Assembly (NCBI GenBank): GCA_032622095.1
Contig: CP136061.1
Span: forward strand, 248,135,582-248,199,581
Direction of reading: 5' to 3'
From: Siphonodentalium dalli
Lineage: Eukaryota; Mollusca; Scaphopoda; Gadilida; Siphonodentaliidae
Length of the DNA stretch: 64,000 bases
Under the pieces are notes generated by a model. That model searched no databases. It was not told the DNA's origin and was given only the letters and a program-made list of their open reading frames with translations. Made by a program: the position numbers and the translations under genes. Shown here in pieces: positions 55,561 to 64,000 of the stretch (position 1 is the stretch's first letter; every line of letters starts with the position of its first letter).

Positions 55561-56321
55561 GAGTATACTTTGTCATGACATTAGAGGTTGAACAGCCATA
55601 TGAACAGTTTTGAGTACAACCTCTAATTCAATATATAAAAAATGGACACCATTCATGACTCCCCCAGGTCTCCACATGATAATAAGAAAAAAAGTCATAC
55701 CCTTCTGCTGCACTGAAATATGAATATTACAAATACCCCCCTCTTTTTTAAAAAGTAAATTCACCAGTAACTTCTATAACAAATATTCACAATCTCCTGG
55801 TGCAAACATCCAGAAGATTATTTTTTTAGCTTTTATAATACTTCGTCGAACTGGTTATATATTGTCATTATAGGCAGTATTATGTCATATGACAGCCATG
55901 CATGGTACAAATTTTGTCTCTTTCTCAGTCTTTATTAAACAAGATATTCTGGACTTAAAAAACCACATATATGGACCCGTAGATTAGCTAACTACTACAA
56001 AGTAACTAGAAATTTAAACACATTCAAATAGACAAACATATCATTAAAATATAGTTTATTTAAGTTTCTGAGAAATTCCCACCTTTTTTTACCTAATCAT
56101 TTTGAGGATGACTGAATCATCATGCATTGCGGCGTAGGTAATTTTGATCTAAACCATTCAGAAAACGATATTCAGGCTGGCCCCTGGCCCCTCCCCCTGC
56201 TTGTATTAGGTACCCTCTGAGCTACAGAAGCTTCCACTGTATCGGTGTATCCTCTATCTTTCGAGACCTGCTGCACGATCGAATATTGGATTTCTCACGA
56301 CTGCAGCGTGCAATTGGATTT
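55561..56321. other. Unassigned
   Basis: No repeat or coding segment recognised. Confidence 0.4.
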
Positions 56322-56681
56322 TTAAGAGCGCGGTGCACGATTGCATTCACGCTTCATAATCTGACATCGTAATTTGCTGAGAATTGACATTTTGATATTC
56401 AGTTTCCTTCTCGGAATTGCTAAGCCCATACGTCGCAGATTGAGAATGAACTTTTTGTTATTGTCAGATATGTGCTTTTTAATTTGAAAAAATGAATTCC
56501 GATTCGCATATCTCTTTTCGCTGGTGTTTCTGCAAATGTGCATAATTCCGGATGTGACTTTTAATGTGAAGATTCGTATGGCGTTGTTTAAACTGCCTAT
56601 CTTCGATGATTGTAAATCATGTTTCACGAACAGGATATTGACTTTCCTATCATATTTATTCATTGGTTCATGTTCAATCAT
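56322..56681 (-). CDS. 119-codon open frame, possibly a decayed zinc-finger region
   Basis: The longest open frame not made of tandem repeats. Lys, Arg, Ile and Asn rich. TSEKRY (residues 54-59) resembles the TGEKPY linker of C2H2 arrays, and FxLNLRRMGLAIP-type spacing vaguely resembles a finger, but the Cys and His ligands are missing. In AT-rich sequence a frame of this length may be chance. Confidence 0.2.
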   Translation of the reverse strand: MIEHEPMNKYDRKVNILFVKHDLQSSKIGSLNNAIRIFTLKVTSGIMHICRNTSEKRYANRNSFFQIKKHISDNNKKFILNLRRMGLAIPRRKLNIKMSILSKLRCQIMKRECNRAPRS

Positions 56682-57140
56682 GATGTTTACTCAACTAGAT
56701 TGAGGGACTGCAGAAGCAAGAAAGGATGGGGGGAGACTAATTTTGGAGGCGTGACCTAACAAATATATACTCTATATTGTACAACGATCGGACTTTACGA
56801 GTCGCATATCATTAAGCCGACACTTTAATACCGTTATTACAATTGCAATGTCATTCTCTGTCTCAAAAACAAATTGTACATTTAACTGGGGGGTTTGCCC
56901 AATTAGTGAATAACAACGATGCAAGAACCTCAATAATTACCAAAGCAAAACAGGGGGGGGGGTATTAAACTTTAGGGACAGATACCCCATATTGTTTAGG
57001 TAATGCTTCAGTTGCATTGGGCTAATATTCTGTGGAAATAAAAATGGGATAGTATTAGACTATTAGTGACTTGTTGCTCAGACGTTTTGGACATATTAAA
57101 ATTCCTTTGAGTAACTTCCTTGATAGGAGAGCAACAACCA
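56682..57140. other. Unassigned
   Basis: Short G run near 56953. Nothing else recognised. Confidence 0.4.
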
Positions 57141-57150
57141 GTATATTTAT

Positions 57151-57305
57151 ATACATAGGAAACACATGTGGTGCTGTGGACACTGTGTTTACACCCACTA
57201 TAACTATATACATAGGAAACACATGTGGTGCTGTGGACACTGTGTGTACCCCCACTATAAATATATACATAGGAAACACATGTGGTGCTGTGGACACTGT
57301 TTACC
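57151..57305. repeat. 57 bp tandem repeat, three copies
   Basis: ATACATAGGAAACACATGTG starts at 57151, 57208 and 57265 (period 57), followed by GTGCTGTGGACACTG. Because 57 is divisible by three and the unit has few stops, frames stay open on both strands; that is expected and does not show a protein. Confidence 0.92.
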
Positions 57306-57519
57306 CCTGATGCTACTGGATGTGTCAGCACTATTTGTAAAATTGAATACATATAGAAGCTACATATGTTTTTCAGAGAATGCACATTTTTTATTGTATG
57401 GGATTTCAACCTTGCCCTTGACGACAAGCACGCCTTGCAACTAAAAGTCTGACGTTAATACCACACGGCCACAGAAGCGAACCTAAAAATATAGATATAT
57501 ATATGCAGTTTTGGAGAAC

Positions 57520-57667
57520 GACCAAGCTGAGTTAGCATAGATGAACATTCTGCAAACTCTGAATCTGTCGAAGGGAACTCTTGCTCCTGTTGCCCCTCCC
57601 TGGGGCTCCCGGCCGAGGACAAGCGGAGCCATGACTGTTGTTGCATGCCCCCATGCCCTGTCTTCAC
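57520..57667 (-). CDS. GC-rich possible exon, unknown protein
   Basis: On the minus strand an open segment with about 55% GC stands out in ~36% GC surroundings. The frame contains QQQSWLRLSSAGSPREGQQ and FPSTDSEFAECSSMLTQLG: Ser, Gln and acidic residues as in a disordered regulatory region. Candidate acceptors TTAACAG and GAAGACAG lie just upstream; no convincing donor follows. No family recognised. Confidence 0.3.
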
Positions 57668-57792
57668 CTTACTGTTAATCGGCCTTGTGACTGGGTATAT
57701 ACTTTACTTGTTTTTGGTTATGACTAGCTCCAACTGGTGACAATTAAGGTACAATTTAATTTGGAAGAGACTGTAGCTCCAACAAATGGCCA

Positions 57793-57910
57793 TTAGTTTT
57801 GATTATAACTATACTTGGACTATAGCCTGGATATCATTAGTTTTGGTTGTGACTAGCTCCGTCAACGGCCAGATGCCATTAATTTTGGTTGTAGCTGTAG
57901 CTCGGACTGA
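57793..57910 (+). repeat. Degenerate ~43 bp repeat
   Basis: ATTAGTTTTGATTATAACTA (57793), ATTAGTTTTGGTTGTGACTA (57836) and ATTAATTTTGGTTGTAGCT (57878), with GACTAGCTCC also at 57722. Confidence 0.6.
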
Positions 57911-57979
57911 GGCCGGGTATGGTAATGGGAATATCACCGAGTGTCACAGCATTTCTTCCAATCATTCCGACTATTGATT

Positions 57980-58971
57980 TGAGTCTCAATGGAAGAAAAT
58001 CAGTCAAACCTTATAAGTCAGTACAGCGGCATTTGCCAGGGAATTCGTCCAATCCAAATGTGTGTGAAGCTGTCGTCCTTCATTACGTTTTTGATCACAC
58101 ACGAAAGCGTCCTCATCTGATTACCTGCTTGGGAATTCTGGGAAATCTCTATTTATTCTGGTATGAATACTTGGGTTAATTTATAAAAAATTTCATTAAC
58201 AATGTCTGGTGTTTACAATTAGGAATCATTGGGCAGGTTTTGATTAGAGAACTTTTAATTTGTGCATCAAGTATTAGGAGACTAATATAATATTCCATAT
58301 ACATGTATGTGGCAGGAAAATCCATCAACTGGTAGCTGAACTATAAAATTGTTGATGAACACTGAATAAGACCTGCCTTACTTGTTTTGCAGGACTAGCA
58401 ATCATTTATAATATGGATGTTGCGTTTCATATATCACTATCTAAGGAAACTGATAGGAACTATATTGCACAGGCTTCCTTTGGAAATAGAACATGGCAGG
58501 ATGACATTTTCCTGACAGGCATTAAATTATTATAGTCGGTCAATGCTTGAAGTGTGATTTTTGATGTTCTTTTGGTTCTCAGTCAAATATATTACTCAGT
58601 CTGTCAAGGAATTACCATAGTCAGCCGTATTGTGCTGACTTGTTTTTTTGTGACATCATTACGAAATTATAATTTCTCACCCATTGTCCAGGGATTATGA
58701 ATCTGTCACGAGGCCTATCTCATTCTGCTATTTAGTATTTCGATGCACACCGAGGAAGTCTCCCTCGAGTAATCAATTCTATGAAATCTTTCTCAATTGC
58801 CTGTCATCTCATAATGTGGAACAAGGAAAAAGTGGTGAGTTGAGAATTTATTGAGGCACGGTCCCATATGGTGGCAGGAAACTCATGACATTCTAATTAA
58901 AATCTCATAGTTAAAATGTTGGCATGATTTCCTTTGTGTTTTAATTTTCCCATGTTTGCAGCTGAGGTTTG
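57980..58971. other. Unassigned
   Basis: No repeat family. A plus-strand frame to 58179 has no motif and no supporting context. Confidence 0.4.
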
Positions 58972-59362
58972 TTAACCCTTTACCCAACAGAAGGGCCATG
59001 TGCCAATGCATTCTCTTATATATGCGAGTCGACCATAGGTCGCCTCGCATATATAAGAGAATGCATTGGCTTAACACATTAAAAATTATAAAATTGTTAA
59101 AGAATGTAAGAAAAAATGGTAAAAAAAAGATTTTTTTTAGGCCAATGCATTCTCTTATATATGCGAGGCGACCTATGGTCGACTCGCATATATAAGAGAA
59201 TGCATTGGCACAGGGCATAACTATAACCATCACAATGTGGACAAGGAACCGGTTCCAATGATATCCATATGTGTATGGTTCTATTGAGACAGACCGAAGA
59301 TATTTTAGGCTGTTGAAGCTTTATTTGGCCGGTTTTGGCCGTTTTGTTGGGTAAAGGGTTAA
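58972..59362 (-). mobile_element. Family A copy A14
   Basis: 391 bp, reversed; spacer shortened (GGTAAAAAAAAGA), CCATATGTGTATGG variant, and GGCCGTTTTGTTGGG at the right. Confidence 0.92.
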
Positions 59363-59976
59363 TTTGTTCCAGGTTCTCAAGTAGACCTCAAATTATAAAA
59401 AAAAAAATTCATAGTTTTTATTTGGATAAATTATCAATAGGTTGATATTTTGTAACATATGCAACAAAAACATAATGGTGTATAATGGTGTTAAAACAAC
59501 TTTAACATTTAACTGAGTATATATTTCACAAATGATAAAACAAATGTAGGTCAAAAACTATAATAAATTAAATTTAATATTGCTCAACATTTTCTATGAC
59601 CAATATAGTCTGTTGCAAAAGTAATGTTTAAAAGATATTTTGAAGCCGGTTCCAATCAAGCTAGAGACATAACTTATTAAAGTCTCTGGCAGTTACCAAA
59701 GTACAGAAAAATATCTGTTCATGTTGTGACCAATGAAAATTATTCAGTATAATAAAGTATATTCCATGTTTTTGTAGTTATGTTTATGATGGTTTTGAGC
59801 AAGCTACAGACATTGTTATTCCTTTTCCTGGTAACGCCATTTACATCAGTAAAAGCAAATAGATCTTTTGTTTGTTCTGTCACCCAGAGTCATTTATAAT
59901 ATCTTATGTAAAGATCTGTCAACCGCTGAAATGAATCATTTTTCTAACCACGAGCCATCCATGCCACGGTGTCATG
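59363..59976. other. Unassigned
   Basis: AT-rich; nothing recognised. Confidence 0.4.
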
Positions 59977-60376
59977 TTAACCCTTTACCCAACAAACAAG
60001 CCAAAACCGGCCAAATAAAGCTTCAACAGCCTAAATTATCTTGGGTCTGTCTCAATAAAACCATACAAATATGGATATCATTGGAACCGGCTCCTTGACC
60101 ACATTGTGATGGTTACAGTTATGCCCTGTGCCAATGCATTCTCTTATATATGCGAGTCGACCATAGGTCGCCTCGCATATATAAGAGAATGCATTGGCCT
60201 AAAAAAAATCTTTTTTTAACACTTTTTACCATTTTTTCTTACATTCTTTAACAATTTTATAATTTTTAATGTGTTAAGCCAATGCATTCTCTTATATATG
60301 CGAGGCGACCTATGGTCGACTCGCATATATAAGAGAATGCATTGGCACAGGGCCCTTCTGTTGGGTAAAGGGTTAA
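59977..60376 (+). mobile_element. Family A copy A15
   Basis: Complete; AAATTATCTTGGG and CAATAAAACC as in A8. First CCGGCC repeat is mutated (CAAACAAGCC). Confidence 0.92.
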
Positions 60377-60768
60377 CCAATAACTGCATCTGCTTTCTTG
60401 AATTCAATGACAACATGTGAAATTCTCAAATTCTATACATTCTCAGATTTCAAAAAACCAAGGCACGTGGCCGCTCCTCAGCCTTGTTCCATCAGCTTTT
60501 GTTCCCATGAGCCAAATTACGACAGTTTACATGAATCAAGCCACTTATCTCCATAACCAGAAATCTTTAATTATGCCGAAGCTTTTTGAGAGAAAAATCC
60601 AACTTGTCAGAGTGAATTGTCCCATAGAGGGCTCTTAGCATAATAAATGGGGCCCATAAATAGGGGGTATTCATTCAAGTATTTTTGCCCCACTGTGTTC
60701 TTTTTAAATAGCACATACAATTGAGAGTGGCCACATGTTGCCAATAAGCATGCAGGGCACACTTAATA
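60377..60768. other. Unassigned
   Basis: No repeat or coding segment recognised. Confidence 0.4.
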
Positions 60769-61080
60769 TAGAATATACTGTTAGTTGCCTCCATTGGTTT
60801 CAGGCCACTACAGTAATGCCCTAAGTAATCTACCTCTTAACCACAGCAGAATTATGGGTAACTTTTCAGGATTTAGTCGGAAATATGGCTTGTTGCCATT
60901 CATCGGAAAGCTCTCCCCGAGAGCTTTCCAATGAATGGCAACAAGCCATATTTCCGACTAAATCCTGAAAAGTCACCCATAATTCTGCTGTGGTTAAGAG
61001 GTCGATTACTTATGGCGTTACTGTATTTTCATTTTCTTCAAGATCCACTTCTAAATAAAACAAAACTGAAAGAATATTAA
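60769..61080 (+). repeat. Duplicated host segment, copy 1 (holds E9)
   Basis: ATACTGTTAGTTGCCTCC and TTGGTTTCAGG lie left of E9; TATTTTCATTTTCTTCAAG, CACTTCTAAATAAAAC and AAAACTGAAAGAA lie right. The second copy is at 61343-61424 plus 61822-61850. Confidence 0.85.
60809..61025. mobile_element. Family E copy E9
   Basis: Near-perfect palindrome, TA-CAGTAATGCCCTAAG to GGCGTTACTG-TA, triloop CCC. Absent from the sister segment near 61383, which reads GTGTCTATTTTCATTTCC. Confidence 0.93.
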
Positions 61081-61342
61081 CCCTTTCATGACTGGAGCTT
61101 CTTGAAATTTTGCTAAAAATCTGAGCCAATGCATTATCGTATAAATGCAAGTCTCCCATAGCAAGCCTTGCATATATAAGAGAATGCATTGGCCTAACAA
61201 TATTTATCTTGACCTTGTAATAATTAAGCCACGCATTCTATTATATATGCGAGGCTCCCTATGGGAGACTCGCATATATAAGAGAATGCACTGGCACAGG
61301 GTCTATGCTGCACCAGCACAGCTCCTGTCATGAAATGGTTGA
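61077..61342 (+). mobile_element. Family B copy B16
   Basis: TTAACCCTTTCATGACTGG to GTCATGAAATGG-TTGA; both hairpins present (changes at ATTATCGTATAAATGC and TTCTATTATATATGCG). Confidence 0.88.
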
Positions 61343-61420
61343 TATGGAATACTGTTAGTCGCTTCTGTTGGTTTCGGGTGTCTATTTTCATTTCCTTCAA
61401 TGATCCTATACACTTCTAAA
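61343..61420 (+). repeat. Duplicated host segment, copy 2 (split by A16)
   Basis: ATACTGTTAGTCGCTTCTG, TATTTTCATTTCCTTCAA and CACTTCTAAA, continuing after A16 with ACAAAACTGAAAGAAC. Confidence 0.85.
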
Positions 61421-61821
61421 TTAACCCTTTACCCAACAAACCGGCCAAAACCGGCCAAATAAAGCTTCAACAGCCTAAAATATCTTCGGTCTGTCTCAAT
61501 AGAACCATACACATATGGATATCATTGGAACCGGCTTCTTGACCACATTGTGATAGTTACAGTTATGCCCTGTGCCAATGCATTCTCTTATATATGCGAG
61601 TCGACCATAGGTCGCCTCGCATATATAAGAGAATGCATTGGCCTAAAAAAAAATCTTTTTTTAACACTTTTTACCATTTTTTCTTACATTCTTTAACAAT
61701 TTTATAATTTTTAATGTGTTTAGCCAATGCATTCTCTTATATATGCGAGGCGACCTATGGTCGACTCGCATATATAAGAGAATGCATTGGCACAGGGCCC
61801 TTCTGTTGGGTAAAGGGTTAA
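61421..61821 (+). mobile_element. Family A copy A16
   Basis: Complete, 401 bp. The sister segment reads CTAAATAAAACAAAACTG (61052-61069), which gives the empty site CTAAATTAAACAAAACTG with a single TTAA. Confidence 0.95.
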
Positions 61822-61863
61822 ACAAAACTGAAAGAACTTAAATACTAAACTGAGTGTGAAGTA

Positions 61864-62306
61864 TTATAATAATTATATAAATCGAGCAGGTTATAATAAT
61901 TATATAAATCGAGCAGGTTTGTGTAAAATAAATGATAAGATTTTATAATAATTATATAAATCGAGCAGGTTTGTGTAAAATAAATGATAAGATTTTATAA
62001 TAATTATATAAATCGAGCAGGTTTGTGTAAAATAAATGATAAGATTTTATAATAATTATATAAATCGAGCAGGTTTGTGTAAAATAAATGATAAGATTTT
62101 ATAATAATTATATAAATCGAGCAGGTTGTGTAAAATAAATGATAAGATTTTATAATAATTATATAAATCGAGCAGGTTTGTGTAAAATAAATGATAAGAT
62201 TTTATAATAATTATATAAATCGAGCAGGTATGTGTAAAATAAATGATAAGATTTATAATAATTATATAAATCGAGCAGGTTGTGTAAAATAAATGATAAG
62301 ATTTTA
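61864..62306. repeat. 52 bp minisatellite, ~8 units
   Basis: AATTATATAAATCGAGCAGG then TTTGTGTAAAATAAATGATA with a GATTTTAT link. GAGCAGG occurs at 61884, 61911, 61963, 62015, 62067, 62119, 62170, 62222 and 62273, so unit lengths are 51-52 bp after a short first one. Units are nearly identical. Confidence 0.95.
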
Positions 62307-62563
62307 ACCTTTGATTATCTATAATGAATTCTCCCACTTAGTCCATAAATTTTCTTTCGAATGGCTATTTTTCATTCGTAGGGATGTTCAGAAAATATAA
62401 CAGGCAGATTGTGAAAAGTAAGATAAAATGCCAAGTTGTATTTCAATCCGACCTACTTGTCCTTAAAATGTGAAAAAAATATTTTATAAATGTGTTATTT
62501 CAACTTATTTTATCTTCATGTTAATTCTTAAGATTATTGCTGTATTAATTTGGACAAACATAG

Positions 62564-62694
62564 GCTATCTGCTAGATATGTTTTAACATGTACAGAATGC
62601 CCATGCTTTGGGTGGGTTTATGTGTGGCTATCGGCTAGATATGTTTTAACATGTACAGAATGCCCATGGTTTGGGTGGGTTTATGTGTGGCCTA
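62564..62694 (+). repeat. 63 bp tandem duplication
   Basis: GCTAGATATGTTTTAACATG occurs at 62571 and 62634, each followed by TACAGAATGCCCATG and GTGGGTTTATGTGTGGC. Confidence 0.9.
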
Positions 62695-63230
62695 TTGGTT
62701 TTGAATAGCAGTAGCACCCTGTATAATTGGTATGGTCTCTAATTAAAGCAGATATAATGAGATATGGCTTGGTGACATGAGGACCCAAACGTGTGCAGCT
62801 GTGACGTTCTGACACCAGCTGCCGTATGCATGTAATCACTACATCTCCTTTGATGTCCAATTGGATTATAATACAAACAGCTATTATACCCATTGTTATC
62901 AGGAAGTAATTCAGATTTTACTGATAAACCACTGCAATGATATGTATCTCTGTGTTATTATTGCAGTTAAACTTTTAGCAGCTTTAGCAGCGATTGTGTT
63001 CATTTTCATAGGAATCCCCCCCCCCCCTCTGCCACAAATAGGGGAAATTCCTCTGTAAATTATGTTTGGGTTAATCGTAAAACTTAAAGTGACTAAAGGC
63101 CTTCGAAGTGGGTTCATGAGAAATAACATTAAGTATGTAAAACACCTATCATCAATATGTATATGAAAGAATAGATGGACTTTGTTCTTATTTTCATTAT
63201 TAATAACTTTCCAATGACAAGAGTTCGCAT
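62695..63230. other. Unassigned
   Basis: No repeat or coding segment recognised; C run near 63017. Confidence 0.4.
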
Positions 63231-63238
63231 ATTGAAAA

Positions 63239-63492
63239 CAAGCCTTGAAATAGGGTGTCTGTCATTTGCAGAATGAGGTCCCCAGAAGGTGAATTTAGTG
63301 ATGCTACCCCGCATAGCGGGCTAGCATCACCAAATTCACCCTCTGGGGACCTCATTCTGCTTACACCTCAGCATAATGAGTTCCCCAGAGGGTGAATTTG
63401 GTGATGCTAGCCCGCTATGCGGGGTAGCATCACTAAATTCACCCTCTGGGGACCTCATTCTGCAAATGACAGACACCCTATTTCAAGGCTTG
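63239..63492 (+). mobile_element. Family D copy D10 (short spacer form)
   Basis: 254 bp, close sister of D5. Ends CAAGCCTTGAAATAG perfect; 8 bp duplication ATTGAAAA (63231-63238, 63493-63500). Hairpin 1 tip: C.C mismatch (63307, 63321), CCCGC/GCGGG, ATA loop (63313-63315); hairpin 2 has G.G and TAT. Confidence 0.95.
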
Positions 63493-63748
63493 ATTGAAAA
63501 CATTGTTATGTAAATTGTGCTGTTATCAATCAAAGTCCAATTAAATACCAAAGTTTAATAAAAATTTGTTGGTGAAACATTGATGGTCAATTCATTGAAA
63601 AATATTCCAAAAATCACATTTAGAAAAATATAATTGACTTACTACGCGATCAGCAATGTTTGTTGACAAATCACTGTAACAGTTTTATAATCAATAATGC
63701 ATATAAGAATAAAGTTGAGGTATTTCTCCATCTTCATAGTTGTGATAT

Positions 63749-64000
63749 TTAAACCCTTTCAGTGCCAAGTCCGATTTTTGTATCAACCCATGTACCCTGT
63801 GCCAATGCATTCTCTTATATATGCGAGTCGACCATAGGTCGCCTCGCATATATAAGAGACTGCATTGGCCTAACAATTTTTCATCATTTGTTATTATTTT
63901 TTACAATTTTAATAATTTTTTCTTATATTCTTTAACTCTTTCAGTGCCAGACTTATTTTGTAGGTTTAGTGCCAGGGAATCTTACGTTTTTCATGGGCAT
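63749..64000 (-). mobile_element. Family C copy C6 (runs off the window)
   Basis: TTAAACCCTTTCAGTGCCAAG left end, GTATCAACCCATG, hairpin of the first type, then T-rich filler. An extra TTTAACTCTTTCAGTGCCAG word at 63932 looks like a second, internal C end, followed by the long-form interior (TACGTTTTTCATGGGCAT). Confidence 0.85.

Noticed and set aside
57055-57297. Secreted repeat protein from the 57 bp array
   Set aside because: All frames stay open because of the period; no signal peptide start or splice context was found.
62056-62337. 93-codon frame on the minus strand
   Set aside because: Pure translation of the 52 bp minisatellite.

Overview
This window looks like non-coding, repeat-packed DNA from an animal, most likely a bivalve or another mollusc. 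Overall it is AT-rich, has no long open frames, contains a decayed C2H2 zinc-finger gene and tRNA-like fragments, and carries several copies of elements with (GTCC)n microsatellites and ~160-190 bp internal tandem units, the layout known from bivalve 'pearl' repeats. The species assignment is inference. I see no intact host gene; a few short stretches could be exons, all at low confidence.

The dominant content is short non-autonomous DNA transposons (MITEs) without transposase. Adding up the listed spans of the six main families gives about 29% of the window. Family A has 16 near-identical ~400 bp copies; B (15 pieces), C (6) and G (8) are related in layout. All four begin TTAACCCTTT or close to it and end with the complement, which fits piggyBac-type ends with a TTAA target. 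Family D (10 pieces) has CAAGCC-type ends and 8 bp target duplications, as in hAT elements. Family E (9 copies plus one relative) is a single long palindrome with CAGTAATGC ends and TA targets, as in Tc1/mariner elements. A separate 1.1 kb hAT element at 31.5-32.6 kb keeps a decayed BED-finger segment.

The most striking signal is inside the MITEs. A, B and C carry almost the same ~69 bp hairpin although their ends differ, and A and B carry it twice as an inverted pair. The tip is a one-base mismatch, a 5 bp stem and an ATA (or TAT) triloop. Between A/C and B the 5 bp stem changes by two compensated base pairs. Family D, with an unrelated long stem and hAT-like ends, has the same tip plan, including the same T.C mismatch in the first hairpin and G.A in the second in several copies.

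Layout: 0-3 kb, ~690 bp tandem units interrupted by pearl-like elements; 3.5-6 kb, pearl-like repeats, the zinc-finger relic and G/C-tract hairpins; 7.2-8.8 kb, a triplicated ~300 bp unit; 8.5-31 kb, dense MITEs, often nested or adjacent; 31.5-34.8 kb, the hAT element, a C-type element with tandem-repeat cargo and a large hairpin; 35-38 kb, MITEs; 38.8-42.2 kb, a large element with 46 bp perfect inverted repeats; 43-56 kb, MITEs plus a four-unit tandem element nested in a D copy; 57-58 kb, a 57 bp triplet repeat and a GC-rich possible exon; 59-64 kb, MITEs, a 52 bp minisatellite, and a C copy running off the end.
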